Both the position numbers and the translations under genes were made by a program. Positions 23,366 to 30,422 of a DNA stretch of 30,779 nucleotides are shown here, piece after piece. The notes beneath the pieces were generated by a model. The model saw nothing but the letters and a program-made list of their open reading frames with translations. It did not search any database and was not told the DNA's origin. Each line of letters starts with the position of its first letter. Position 1 is the stretch's first letter. Source of the DNA: Gemmatimonadales bacterium (GTDB lineage: Bacteria; Gemmatimonadota; Gemmatimonadetes; Gemmatimonadales; GWC2-71-9); the NCBI GenBank assembly GCA_013812695.1, contig JACCSZ010000107.1, positions 1-30,779 on the forward strand. The letters run 5' to 3'.

Positions 23366-24622
23366 TCAGCCCACCCTCGGCGGCTTCCCCGGAGAGGCCG
23401 GCAGGAGCGACTGGTAGAGTCGATCAAAGGCCGCGGCCGGGCGGTCCCAATTCAACTCGGAGATCGCCCATTCCCGCGCCCGCCTGGCCAGACGGACGCG
23501 CCGGTCGGGGTGCTGAAGCAGCTCCACGGTAGCCCTCACGAGCTCCTCATCCGTTCGCCCGATTCGCACTTGGTCGCCATCGGTGACATCGAGTCCGTCC
23601 ACCGCCAGCGGCGTGGCCACGACTGCTTTCCCTCCAGCCAGTGCCTCCATCACTTTCACTCGCATTCCTCCGCCGATCCGGAGTGGCGCGAGCACGACGG
23701 CGGCTCGGTCAAGGTACGGACCCACGTCGGGCACTCGCCCGGTGAGGTGCACCCCTTCGTGCTCGCGCCCACGTAGGTGTGCCGGGGGATCGGGTCCCAC
23801 CGCCCGGAGCACGGCGTCGGGGCACCGTGAGCGGACTCCGGGGAGGATCACCCGGATCAGGCGCTCGAGGGCTTCGACATTTGGCGCATGGGCAAAATTT
23901 CCCACGAAGAGGAGCTCCGCGCCCCCCTGGCCCGCTGGATCGAAGGCGCGTGATGGCGGCGACACACCAAGCGGGATGCACTCGATGGGTGTATTCCCGG
24001 CGAGCGGCCCGAGCGAGGCCGCGTCCCGCTCTGTGAGCGCGACCACGACGCTGACCCGCGCCATCACTCCGCGTTCGAACCGCTCCCACGCACGGCAGTC
24101 GAGCGGCGCGGCGAGTCGCGCCAGGCCACCGCGGTACCCGGCACGGTCACGCGCGGTTGCGGCACCGGGCTCGAGCTGCCGCAGCACGCGGGGAGCGGAG
24201 CAGCCGGCGAGCGCGGACAGGTAGGCCCCCATGAGATGGTACTCGAGCTGCACGACGTCTGGCCGCCAAACCTCCACGACCTCGCGTACCGCAGTGAGGA
24301 ACGCCTGGCTGGTCCCTCCCGCGACCCATGCCGGTGTGCCCCGCACCACCGCCACCGCCACCCGCGCCCGTCGAGCGAGGCGGCCGAACCTGCCCCGCGG
24401 CTCGTCAGCCGCAATCTCGCGAACCCCGGCGCAGCGCTCCAGCAGCAGGGGGTCGGCTGACGGCGTGCTCGAGCCGCGTAGGCACAGAAGGGTGATTTCA
24501 TGGCGCTCGGCCAGACGTATGAGGAGCTCCGCGATGGCCCGCCCCCCACCGTGGGCCGCGTCTCGGCGCGGCGGGACCGGAGCGAGACAGAGCAAACGCA
24601 ACCGCCTGACGAGGAGGCTCAT
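23366..24622 (-). CDS. GT4-type glycosyltransferase
   Basis: 418 residues from ATG 24622, with a G-rich stretch (GGGGAA) just upstream. It has a GT-B fold. The N-terminal HGGGRAIAELLIRLAERHEITLLCL is the PelF/WfgS-like opening seen in the GT4 branch with TPR-like EPS partners, and VVQLEYHLMGAY follows. The donor half has ELLFVGNFAHAPNVEALERLI, LTGRVPDVGPYLDRAAVVLAPLRIGGGMRVKVMEALAGGKAVVAT and the closing WDRPAAAFDRLYQSLL. The E-x7-E motif is replaced by the G-G-G-M-R-x-K-x-x-E variant common in this branch. It lies directly downstream of a stretch of broken genes and is the first intact gene after the UDP-glucuronate decarboxylase. Confidence 0.92.
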   Translation of the reverse strand: MSLLVRRLRLLCLAPVPPRRDAAHGGGRAIAELLIRLAERHEITLLCLRGSSTPSADPLLLERCAGVREIAADEPRGRFGRLARRARVAVAVVRGTPAWVAGGTSQAFLTAVREVVEVWRPDVVQLEYHLMGAYLSALAGCSAPRVLRQLEPGAATARDRAGYRGGLARLAAPLDCRAWERFERGVMARVSVVVALTERDAASLGPLAGNTPIECIPLGVSPPSRAFDPAGQGGAELLFVGNFAHAPNVEALERLIRVILPGVRSRCPDAVLRAVGPDPPAHLRGREHEGVHLTGRVPDVGPYLDRAAVVLAPLRIGGGMRVKVMEALAGGKAVVATPLAVDGLDVTDGDQVRIGRTDEELVRATVELLQHPDRRVRLARRAREWAISELNWDRPAAAFDRLYQSLLPASPGKPPRVG

Positions 24623-25029
24623 AGGTTCCCCGTGACGGAGCCGGCCCGTTCCGGGAACGACGACCGAGTAGCCATTGCGCCTCAGCGAGGCCTAAGACGG
24701 GTCGGAAGGAATTCGGGATGTTCCACCAGGGCACCATCCGGCGGACAGGAGATGTCGGTAGACGAGCTGCCAGCCCGGAATGATGTCGCTCATCCATCCA
24801 TCGTCGGTACTCCAACCGGAGCGCCATCGTGCGGCCACCTCGGCCGGCGAGACCGGTTGCGATTGATCTCCAACGGGGGCTGCGTGTCCGGCGCAGTCGG
24901 CCAAACGCTCGGACTGCTGTCACCAAGCATATCTGCACTTCCGCAGGGGGCTCTTCACGGCGCTCTACATCCACAGGCTCTCGCCGACGCGGAGTCGTCC
25001 TCGACCGGACTGCAGGAGACTCGGCCAGA
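24623..25029. other. About 400 bp without an identifiable gene
   Basis: Three minus-strand frames are partly open. The best looking (24692-24904) contains SPAEVAARWRSGWSTDD and MSDIIPGWQLVYRHLL, which reads like real protein but matches no family I know. It has stops close on both sides. A second minus frame from 24974 runs into the GT4 gene. Given the broken genes immediately to the right, this is probably more gene debris. I see no promoter, repeat or RNA gene. Confidence 0.45.
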
Positions 25030-25216
25030 ACTACGCCAGATCGTCTGGATTGCGATAGGTGGCGAGGGTACGAAGCTCACCGACTCTGAGGGGTGAGCTC
25101 GCCCACTGCGGGAACGCCGCGACCTGCTTCTCCCAGGAGGCGCCGCTCAGCGGCCAGCCATGGATCAGCACGACCGGTTTGCCCGTGCCGTGGTCCTCGT
25201 AATAGAGCACGACGGC
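25030..25216 (-). pseudogene. N-terminal fragment of a haloperoxidase-like alpha/beta hydrolase
   Basis: The frame begins directly after the TGA of the deacetylase fragment and reads VVLYYEDHGTGKPVVLIHG, WPLSGASWEKQVAAF, the first two strands and oxyanion-hole HGWPLSG motif of chloroperoxidase/arylesterase-type alpha/beta hydrolases. After about 38 residues the family sequence stops: the expected G-x-S nucleophile elbow, acid and histidine are absent, and the frame ends at a TAG near 25030. About 230 residues are missing, so it cannot be an enzyme. It also lacks a normal start; a GTG at the second codon is the only candidate. Confidence 0.7.
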
Positions 25217-25640
25217 TCACGTCCGACGCGCGGAGCGGCTGGGGGAACGTCCCCGCCAGATCGCAACCGCGAACGAGAGCAGCGAGTCGGTGCCGCGCAC
25301 CTCGATCCGGGGGAGCGCGAAATCGGGCGCGGCAGGATCGCTCACCCCAGAGCGGCTGCCCCAGGCTGCGTCGAAGCCCGCCACCTTGACAGCGTCCTTG
25401 ATCGCCTCGTCGACTCGTCCGAACGGGTAGGCAAACGTGCGCACCGGGCGGCCAAGAGTGCGCTCGAGGTCCGCACGCGAGCCGGCGATCTCGAGCTCCG
25501 CCTCCTCGATGGCCACGTCAGGCAGCGCGACATGCGACCGCGTATGCGCCCCAAACTCGATACCCTTCGCCAGCATCTCACGGATCTGGTCTTCACCGAG
25601 GAGGTCGCGGCCGGAAGTGGCGGAAATCGTGCCCGACGGC
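25217..25640 (-). pseudogene. C-terminal fragment of a polysaccharide deacetylase
   Basis: Recognisable from TSGRDLLGEDQIREML (about 25618) onward. It contains GIEFGAHTRSHVAL (motif 2, H-x-x-x-H), FAYPFGRVDE (motif 3) and IEVRGTDSLLSFAVAIWRG, as in CE4 enzymes of EPS loci, and parallels the intact deacetylase at 11602. The N-terminal half with the TFDDG motif is absent; upstream the sequence switches abruptly to a Gfo/Idh/MocA oxidoreductase. A 119-codon frame from ATG 25576 is open but would give only half a domain without the catalytic aspartates. It is probably not functional. Confidence 0.75.
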
Positions 25641-25999
25641 CAGCACGGCAGCCCCGGCGGAGGCGGCGGCGATCATCCGGCGCACTCTGCCGCCGTCCGA
25701 GCCATTGGCTTCTCCACGAGGATGTGCACGCCCGCGTGGAGCAGCTCGACCGCAATCGACTCATGCCACGCATTCGGCACCGCCACGATGGCCACGTCAA
25801 TGTTGCCGACCAGATCCATGTGGCTTGTTACCGCGACCGCACCCGGCCGATGCTCAGCCAGCGCGCGAGCACGAGGGAGCGCGACATCCGCGAACCCGAC
25901 CACCTCGACGTCCGGAGAAGCCAGCAGCGCCGGGAGGTGGTACCGCTCGGTCACCGCGCCACAGCCAACGATGCCGACGCGCAACTTTGGCTGGGACAT
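25593..25999 (-). pseudogene. Truncated and frameshifted Gfo/Idh/MocA-type oxidoreductase
   Basis: From ATG 25999 the frame reads KLRVGIVGCGAVTERYHLP (NAD(P)-binding G-x-G, residues 6-24), VVGFADVALPRARALAE and HILVEKPMARTAAEC, with the conserved E-K-P (96-98). It then ends at a TGA at 25673. Shifting by one base near 25676 restores family sequence: MIAAASAGAAVLAVGHDFR. After that, homology stops and deacetylase sequence begins. The Rossmann half is therefore nearly complete but the C-terminal substrate domain is gone. The one-base shift could be a sequencing error; the missing domain could not. Relatives oxidise or reduce nucleotide-linked sugars (for example UDP-sugar 3-dehydrogenases), which suits the former role here. 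Confidence 0.78.
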
Positions 26000-26004
26000 G
26001 CACA

Positions 26005-26033
26005 AAGATAGAGATAGCTGGAAAGCGCGACAA
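26005..26033 (-). promoter_or_regulatory. Possible promoter of the Gfo/Idh/MocA pseudogene, leaderless arrangement
   Basis: On the minus strand, TTGTCG (26028-26033) and TATCTT (26005-26010) are 17 bp apart, each matching 4/6 of the consensus. The start of transcription would fall at or next to ATG 25999, giving a leaderless message. This is a weak prediction. Confidence 0.25.
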
Positions 26034-26142
26034 CGGCGATGCGCGCCTGTGCACGTAGTGACGAGATCAGGCGCCGATGAAGAGGAGATGGTCCGTTCGC
26101 CGGCCCGGCTCGGCTTTGGCCGTGGCTGCGCTGGATAGACCG

Positions 26143-27135
26143 CTAATCGAGCAGTCCCGGAGAGATGAGTGGCCTTTCCGTAGTCGGGATCGACAGCCGA
26201 TTTCGCTTGACGAGCCGGCCGCGGAAGTACGCCACGGTGCGCACCAGGCCTTCGGCCAGCGGCACCTTCGGCTCCCAACCCAAGCGGGTACGGGCCCGTG
26301 TGATGTCCGGCTGGCGCTGGGTGGGATCATCCTGCGGCAGCGGACGATAGGTGACCCGCGTCTCGCCGCCGACGACCTTCACCACCTCTTCGGCGAGCTG
26401 GCGGATGGTGAACTCCACTGGATTCCCAAGGTTTACCGGCTCGTGCTGGCTTTCCGAATTCATCAGCTTCACCAACCCGTCCACCAGGTCGTCCACATAG
26501 CAGAATGAGCGGGTTTGCTCGCCGCTGCCGTACAGCGTGAGCTCCTGTCCGCGCATGGCCTGCACGATGAAGTTGCTCACGACCCGCCCGTCGCCCTCCG
26601 CCATACGGGGACCATAGGTGTTGAAGATCCGAGCGATCCGCGTGTCCACACGATCTTCGCGATGGTAATCCGACATCAGCGTCTCCGCGACCCGCTTCCC
26701 TTCGTCGTAACACGCCCTCGGACCGATCGGGTTGACGTTGCCCCAGTAGGATTCGGGTTGCGGATGTACGGTCGGGTCGCCGTAGACCTCCGACGTCGAC
26801 GCCTGGAGGATGCGCGCCCCGACACGCTTCGCGAGCACCAGCATGTTGAGGGTGCCCATGACGTTCGACTTGACGGTCTTGACGGGGTTGTACTGGTAAT
26901 GCACCGGCGAGGCCGGACAGGCCAGGTTGTAGATCTGGTCGACCTGCACGAAGAGCGGGTCACATACGTCGTGCCGGAGTAATTCGAAGCCCGAATCGTC
27001 GAGCAGGTGCTCGATGTTCTCGCCCCGCCCGGTAAAGAAGTTGTCCAGGCAGACGACCTGGTGGCCCTCAGCGAGTAGACGATCGGACAGGTGGGAACCG
27101 ATGAACCCGGCGCCGCCAGTGATAAGGATGCGCAT
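26143..27135 (-). CDS. uxs: UDP-glucuronate decarboxylase (UDP-xylose synthase)
   Basis: 330 residues from ATG 27135. A longer in-frame start at 27267 lies in non-coding-like sequence. It is an extended SDR: GGAGFIGSHL (7-16) binds NAD, LDNFFTGRGENIEHLL is the UXS-type loop, then YNLACPASPVHYQYNPVKTVKSN, STSEVYGDPTVHPQPESYWG, the catalytic GPRACYDEGKR (Y143, K147), RIARIFNTYGPRM and RSFCYVDDLVDGL. These segments are strongly characteristic of UXS rather than UDP-galactose epimerase or dTDP-glucose dehydratase. The enzyme oxidises, decarboxylates and re-reduces UDP-glucuronate to UDP-xylose in the cytoplasm, supplying a pentose donor to the glycosyltransferases here. The gene heads the leftward block C, upstream of the broken genes. 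Confidence 0.94.
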   Translation of the reverse strand: MRILITGGAGFIGSHLSDRLLAEGHQVVCLDNFFTGRGENIEHLLDDSGFELLRHDVCDPLFVQVDQIYNLACPASPVHYQYNPVKTVKSNVMGTLNMLVLAKRVGARILQASTSEVYGDPTVHPQPESYWGNVNPIGPRACYDEGKRVAETLMSDYHREDRVDTRIARIFNTYGPRMAEGDGRVVSNFIVQAMRGQELTLYGSGEQTRSFCYVDDLVDGLVKLMNSESQHEPVNLGNPVEFTIRQLAEEVVKVVGGETRVTYRPLPQDDPTQRQPDITRARTRLGWEPKVPLAEGLVRTVAYFRGRLVKRNRLSIPTTERPLISPGLLD

Positions 27136-27187
27136 GGGAACAGCGACTCCACAAAAAAGGTGGGGCAGTGGTCTCTTGAACGGTGTG

Positions 27188-27212
27188 AGCACCTGAGGCG
27201 GAAGCAGGTGCT
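27188..27212. promoter_or_regulatory. Perfect 8-bp inverted repeat in the decarboxylase leader
   Basis: AGCACCTG (27188-27195), a 9-nt spacer, and CAGGTGCT (27205-27212). It lies about 53-77 nt upstream of ATG 27135 and could be an operator or an mRNA hairpin. Confidence 0.4.
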
Positions 27213-27266
27213 GTGCCAGGGGTGTTGATCCGGGAAAAATCCTAACCCCGCCCCGACCCGCCGACA

Positions 27267-27283
27267 CTGCAACCTCTTTGCAG
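27267..27283. promoter_or_regulatory. 6-bp inverted repeat with 5-nt loop
   Basis: CTGCAA (27267-27272), CCTCT, TTGCAG (27278-27283). It is a perfect dyad about 140 nt upstream of the decarboxylase start. Confidence 0.3.
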
Positions 27284-27300
27284 CCTTACACCTAGAAAGC

Positions 27301-27315
27301 GATCGGTTCCCGATC
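27301..27315. promoter_or_regulatory. 6-bp inverted repeat with 3-nt loop
   Basis: GATCGG (27301-27306), TTC, CCGATC (27310-27315). It is a tight perfect dyad about 170 nt upstream of the decarboxylase start. The role is unknown. Confidence 0.3.
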
Positions 27316-27662
27316 CACGGCTCGGCACACGGTCCGCCAACCCCCTCGGCATTGCGGGAGGGTTCCGACACGGCCGAGCAGGGTTCTGTCAGTCGGCTCC
27401 TACAAGGTCGTCCGGGGCCGAAGGCGCAAGCACGACACCGGGCGCGAGGCCACCGGCCGCGCTGACGGGAAAAGGGACAGCTAGCAATCCGGGTAGACCG
27501 CTTCGGCGGCCCACTCGGCGATTGCTCGCTTCACCAGCCTCTACGTTCGGCTGATGCAGCATCGGTACGATCCCACTGCCCACGCAGTGTAAGTGTAAAC
27601 TCACCGGGCCAGTTTCGCTGCGCGGAGGCCGTCGCGCTCCGCCCCTCACGCAGCCTGTTGCT

Positions 27663-27673
27663 CAATCCGATTG
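27663..27673. promoter_or_regulatory. 5-bp dyad upstream of the AhpD-like gene
   Basis: CAATC-C-GATTG, centred about 65 bp before ATG 27733 and flanked by CT and CTGAG that partly extend the symmetry. It may be an operator for the rightward operon. The evidence is weak. Confidence 0.25.
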
Positions 27674-27732
27674 CTGAGTAGAGTACGTCAGCCGCTGCAC
27701 GCCGGATTCATATTAACTGGTGGGGGTGCTCC

Positions 27733-28296
27733 ATGGCCCGTATCGCTCCCCTCGATGAGACCGAGGCCCCACCCGAAGCCCGCGCGGCCCAGGACGACCA
27801 CGAGCGCGACGTCGGCCGCATTACCAACATGAAGCGGACCCTGCTCCACTCGGTGCCGGCGTTTGACGCGCTGATGCAGTGGTATCCGCTCCGCGACACG
27901 GTACGTCCGTTTCTGGGCGACCGGCTGACCCACCTGTTTGCGCACGCGGTGTCGACCGAGACCGACTGCCTGATCTGCTCCACGTTCTTCCGCCGGCTGC
28001 TGGCGGAGTCGGGGGAGGATCCGGATGCGCTCGTGCTCGACGACCGCGACCGGGTGGTCGTCACCTACGGCCGGCAGCTCGGCCGGGACGCGCACGGGGT
28101 GTCCGACGCGATGTACGCCGAGCTGATTCGGCTCTTTACGCCGGCGCAGATCGTGGCGCTCACCGCCTTCGGCGCCATCATGCTCGCCACCAACGTCTTC
28201 AATAATGCCCTGCGGGTGGACCTGGACGGCTATCTCGAGCCCTTTCGGGCGACGGCTGGCGCCGGACCCGCAGCGCCAGACCAAGGCGGACGGTGA
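27733..28296 (+). CDS. AhpD-like / carboxymuconolactone-decarboxylase-family protein
   Basis: 187 residues, all-helical. The key motif is STETDCLICSTFFRRLL (74-90), an E-x2-C-x2-C arrangement (C79, C82) as in AhpD-like peroxidase/disulfide proteins. The histidine that follows the second cysteine by three residues in classical AhpD is replaced by Phe. The C-terminal ALTAFGAIMLATNVFNNAL is the usual closing helix. The likely role is redox or peroxide handling, or an uncharacterised CMD-like activity linked to the dehydrogenase encoded next. A GGTGGGGG run lies a few bases before ATG 27733. The TGA overlaps the following ATG (TGATG). Confidence 0.83.
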   Translation: MARIAPLDETEAPPEARAAQDDHERDVGRITNMKRTLLHSVPAFDALMQWYPLRDTVRPFLGDRLTHLFAHAVSTETDCLICSTFFRRLLAESGEDPDALVLDDRDRVVVTYGRQLGRDAHGVSDAMYAELIRLFTPAQIVALTAFGAIMLATNVFNNALRVDLDGYLEPFRATAGAGPAAPDQGGR

Positions 28297-29099
28297 TGGC
28301 CCGCTTCACGGGCAAGGTGGCGCTGGTCACCGGCGCGGCGCATGGGCAGGGGCGGGCCGCCGCCATTGCGCTCGCGCGGGAGGGTGCGGGCATCGCGGCA
28401 CTCGACGTCGCCCGGCCGCTGGCTTACCCGGGCTACGCGCTCGGCACCGACAGCGACCTTCAGAGCCTGGCATCGGCGTGCCGCGACCTCGGCACCGAGT
28501 GCCTGACGTTTGCCGCCGATGTTCGCGACGACGCGGCGGTGACCGCCGCGGTGTCGGAGACCGTGGACCGGTTCGGGCGGATCGATATTCTTTTCAACAA
28601 CGCCGGCATCTGTGCCTATGGACTGGCCCACGAGCTGACCGAGCCGGCGTGGGACGCCATGCTCGACATCAACCTCAAGGGCGCGTGGCTCGTGGCGCGG
28701 CGGGTCATCCCCGTCATGATCGCCCAGCGCTCGGGCGTGATCCTCAACAACTCGAGCGTCGCCGGCCTCCGAGGCATGGGCCGGTTGAGCCACTACGCCG
28801 CATCCAAATGGGGGCTGACCGGCCTCACCAAGTCATGGGCCATCGAGCTGGCCCCGCACGGCATCCGGGTCAATTCGCTCCACCCGACCGGCGTCAACAC
28901 GCCGATGAACGACGGCCTGGCCGCGCTCGAAGGGCTCACCCCCACCGAGATCGCCGAGCGCTCCGCGGGCAACCTCCTGCCGGTTCCGTGGGTCGAGGCC
29001 GAAGACGTCGCCGCTGCCGTGGTCTACCTCGCGTCCGACGACGCGCGCTACATCACGGGCGCGCAATTCGTCATCGACGCCGGGCTGCTCAGCCGGTAA
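28296..29099 (+). CDS. Short-chain dehydrogenase/reductase, mycofactocin-coupled type
   Basis: 267 residues from ATG 28296; a GTG one codon earlier is also in frame. NAD-binding TGAAHGQGRA (12-21), NNAG (101-104), catalytic serine in NNSSVAG (153-154), Y167 and K171 in HYAASKWG, and a C-terminal YITGAQFVIDAG. The inserted segment after strand 2 (LAYPGYALGTDSDLQSLASACRDLG, 42-66 region) and the ADVRD that follows are features of the mycofactocin-dependent SDR group (carveol-dehydrogenase-like), whose bound NAD is recycled by mycofactocin. The substrate is probably a secondary alcohol or ketone. No mycofactocin biosynthesis genes are in the window, so dependence on that cofactor is inferred. 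Confidence 0.88.
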   Translation: MARFTGKVALVTGAAHGQGRAAAIALAREGAGIAALDVARPLAYPGYALGTDSDLQSLASACRDLGTECLTFAADVRDDAAVTAAVSETVDRFGRIDILFNNAGICAYGLAHELTEPAWDAMLDINLKGAWLVARRVIPVMIAQRSGVILNNSSVAGLRGMGRLSHYAASKWGLTGLTKSWAIELAPHGIRVNSLHPTGVNTPMNDGLAALEGLTPTEIAERSAGNLLPVPWVEAEDVAAAVVYLASDDARYITGAQFVIDAGLLSR

Positions 29100-29120
29100 C
29101 CCGCGACTGGTGGGAGCACA

Positions 29121-30422
29121 ATGAGCGAAGCACCGCGGCGGGAGTTCGGCTTCGAGACCCGCATGCTGCACGCCGGTCACGTCCCCGACGCGCTCGTCGG
29201 CGCACGCGCCGTGCCGATTTATCAGACAACGTCGTACGTCTTCGACGACGCCGAGACCGCCGCCCAGCTCTTCGAGCTCAAGCAGTACGGCAACATCTAC
29301 ACGCGCATCGGCAACCCGACGACGGCGGTCTTCGAGGAGCGCTTGGCCTCGCTCGAGAATGCCACCGGAGCCGTGGCGGTCGCCAGCGGGATGGCGGCCC
29401 AGTTCGTGGCGCTGATGACCCTGCTGTCTCCCGGCGACGAGATCGTGGCTTCGTCGCACCTGTACGGGGGAACCGTCACCCAGCTCACCCATACGTTCCG
29501 GAAGCTCTCGATCGGGGTCCGGTTCGTGGATCCGACCCGGCTGGAGCACTGGGAGGCGGTCATCACGCCGCGGACGCGCGCGCTGTACGGGGAGACCGTG
29601 GGGAATCCGCGTGGCAGCATTCTCGACCTCGAGCCGCTTGCCGCGCTGGCCAACCTGCATCGGGTCCCGCTGATCATCGACAACACCTTCGCCACCCCGT
29701 ATCTCTGTCGGCCGATCGACTGGGGCGCGACGATCGTGCTGCATTCGGCCACCAAGTTCATCGGCGGTCACGGCACCAGCATCGGCGGCGCAGTGCTCGA
29801 GTCGGGCAAGTTCGACTACGGCCATGTGCCGGCGATCGCTGACCCGTCGCCGTCGTATCACGGACTCCGATTCTTCGACACGTTCGGCCACTACGGCTTC
29901 CTCATGAAAGTTCGCGCGGAAACCGTGCGCGACACCGGGGCGTGCCTCTCCCCGACCAACGCGTTCCTGCTGCTGCAGGGACTCGAGACGCTGTCGATCA
30001 GGATGGATCGGCACACCAGCAACGCGCTGGGCGTCGCGCGGTTTCTGCGCGATCATCCGGCCGTCTCGTGGGTGGCGTACGCGGGGCTCGAGGATCACCC
30101 GGAGCACGGGCTCGCGCGCAAGTACCTCGGCGGGCGCCCGGGCGCGGTATTTTCCTTCGGGCTCAAGGCCGCCGCGGACGACGCGCGTGCCGCGGGCCGC
30201 CGGTTCATCGACGCCCTCCAGTTGTTCTCCCATCTGGCCAACGTGGGCGACGCGCGGAGCCTGGTCATCCACCCCGCCTCGACCACGCATCAGCAGTTGA
30301 GTGAGGAGGAGCTGTCGCGCTGCGGGGTGGCGCCGGAGATGATCCGGCTGTCTGTGGGTCTCGAAACCCTGGAGGACTTGCTGTGGGACCTGGATCAGGC
30401 CCTGCACGCGACTTCCGGCTGA
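29121..30422 (+). CDS. metY: O-acetylhomoserine sulfhydrylase (Cys/Met metabolism PLP enzyme)
   Basis: 433 residues, the normal length for the MetY branch, which makes homocysteine (or methionine from methanethiol) from O-acetylhomoserine. GFETRMLHAG (10-19), PIYQTTSYVFDD (32-43), YTRIGNPTTAVFEERLASLE (60-79), ASGMAAQFVA, PLIIDNTFATPYLCRP (PLP aspartate D187) and LHSATKFIGGHGTSIGG with the Schiff-base lysine K212. The C-terminal NVGDARSLVIHPASTTHQQL and IRLSVGLETLEDL complete the family. GTGGGAG lies just before ATG 29121. The end overlaps the next gene by 40 bp. The gene sits behind an oxidoreductase pair, with no regulatory riboswitch visible. Confidence 0.94.
   Translation: MSEAPRREFGFETRMLHAGHVPDALVGARAVPIYQTTSYVFDDAETAAQLFELKQYGNIYTRIGNPTTAVFEERLASLENATGAVAVASGMAAQFVALMTLLSPGDEIVASSHLYGGTVTQLTHTFRKLSIGVRFVDPTRLEHWEAVITPRTRALYGETVGNPRGSILDLEPLAALANLHRVPLIIDNTFATPYLCRPIDWGATIVLHSATKFIGGHGTSIGGAVLESGKFDYGHVPAIADPSPSYHGLRFFDTFGHYGFLMKVRAETVRDTGACLSPTNAFLLLQGLETLSIRMDRHTSNALGVARFLRDHPAVSWVAYAGLEDHPEHGLARKYLGGRPGAVFSFGLKAAADDARAAGRRFIDALQLFSHLANVGDARSLVIHPASTTHQQLSEEELSRCGVAPEMIRLSVGLETLEDLLWDLDQALHATSG

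Larger units (their letters stand above)
27136..27732. other. Divergent intergenic region with several dyad symmetries
   Basis: About 600 bp between the divergent starts of the decarboxylase (27135) and the AhpD-like gene (27733). It contains four clear inverted repeats, listed separately. An 86-codon minus frame (27389-27649) exists but has no family resemblance or ribosome site. No tRNA, terminator or riboswitch is recognisable. The position makes it the likely control region for both the polysaccharide block C and the rightward metabolic operon. Confidence 0.6.

Noticed and set aside
25160..26011. 283-codon plus frame across the graveyard
   Set aside because: Arg/His-rich with no family resemblance, antisense to recognisable fragments.
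24623..26142. Insertion sequence as cause of the broken genes
   Set aside because: No transposase text, terminal inverted repeats or flanking direct repeats could be seen.
27136..27732. Possible riboswitch (c-di-GMP type) or tRNA in the divergent region
   Set aside because: I compared by eye with GEMM and tRNA T-loop patterns and found no convincing match; only simple dyads remain.
28205..29842. 545-codon plus frame
   Set aside because: Out of frame with SDR and MetY, with Arg-rich low-complexity product; a shadow of the real genes.
28833..30407. 524-codon open frame on the minus strand
   Set aside because: It is fully antisense to the SDR and MetY genes, whose families are unmistakable; long antisense frames are expected at this GC content.
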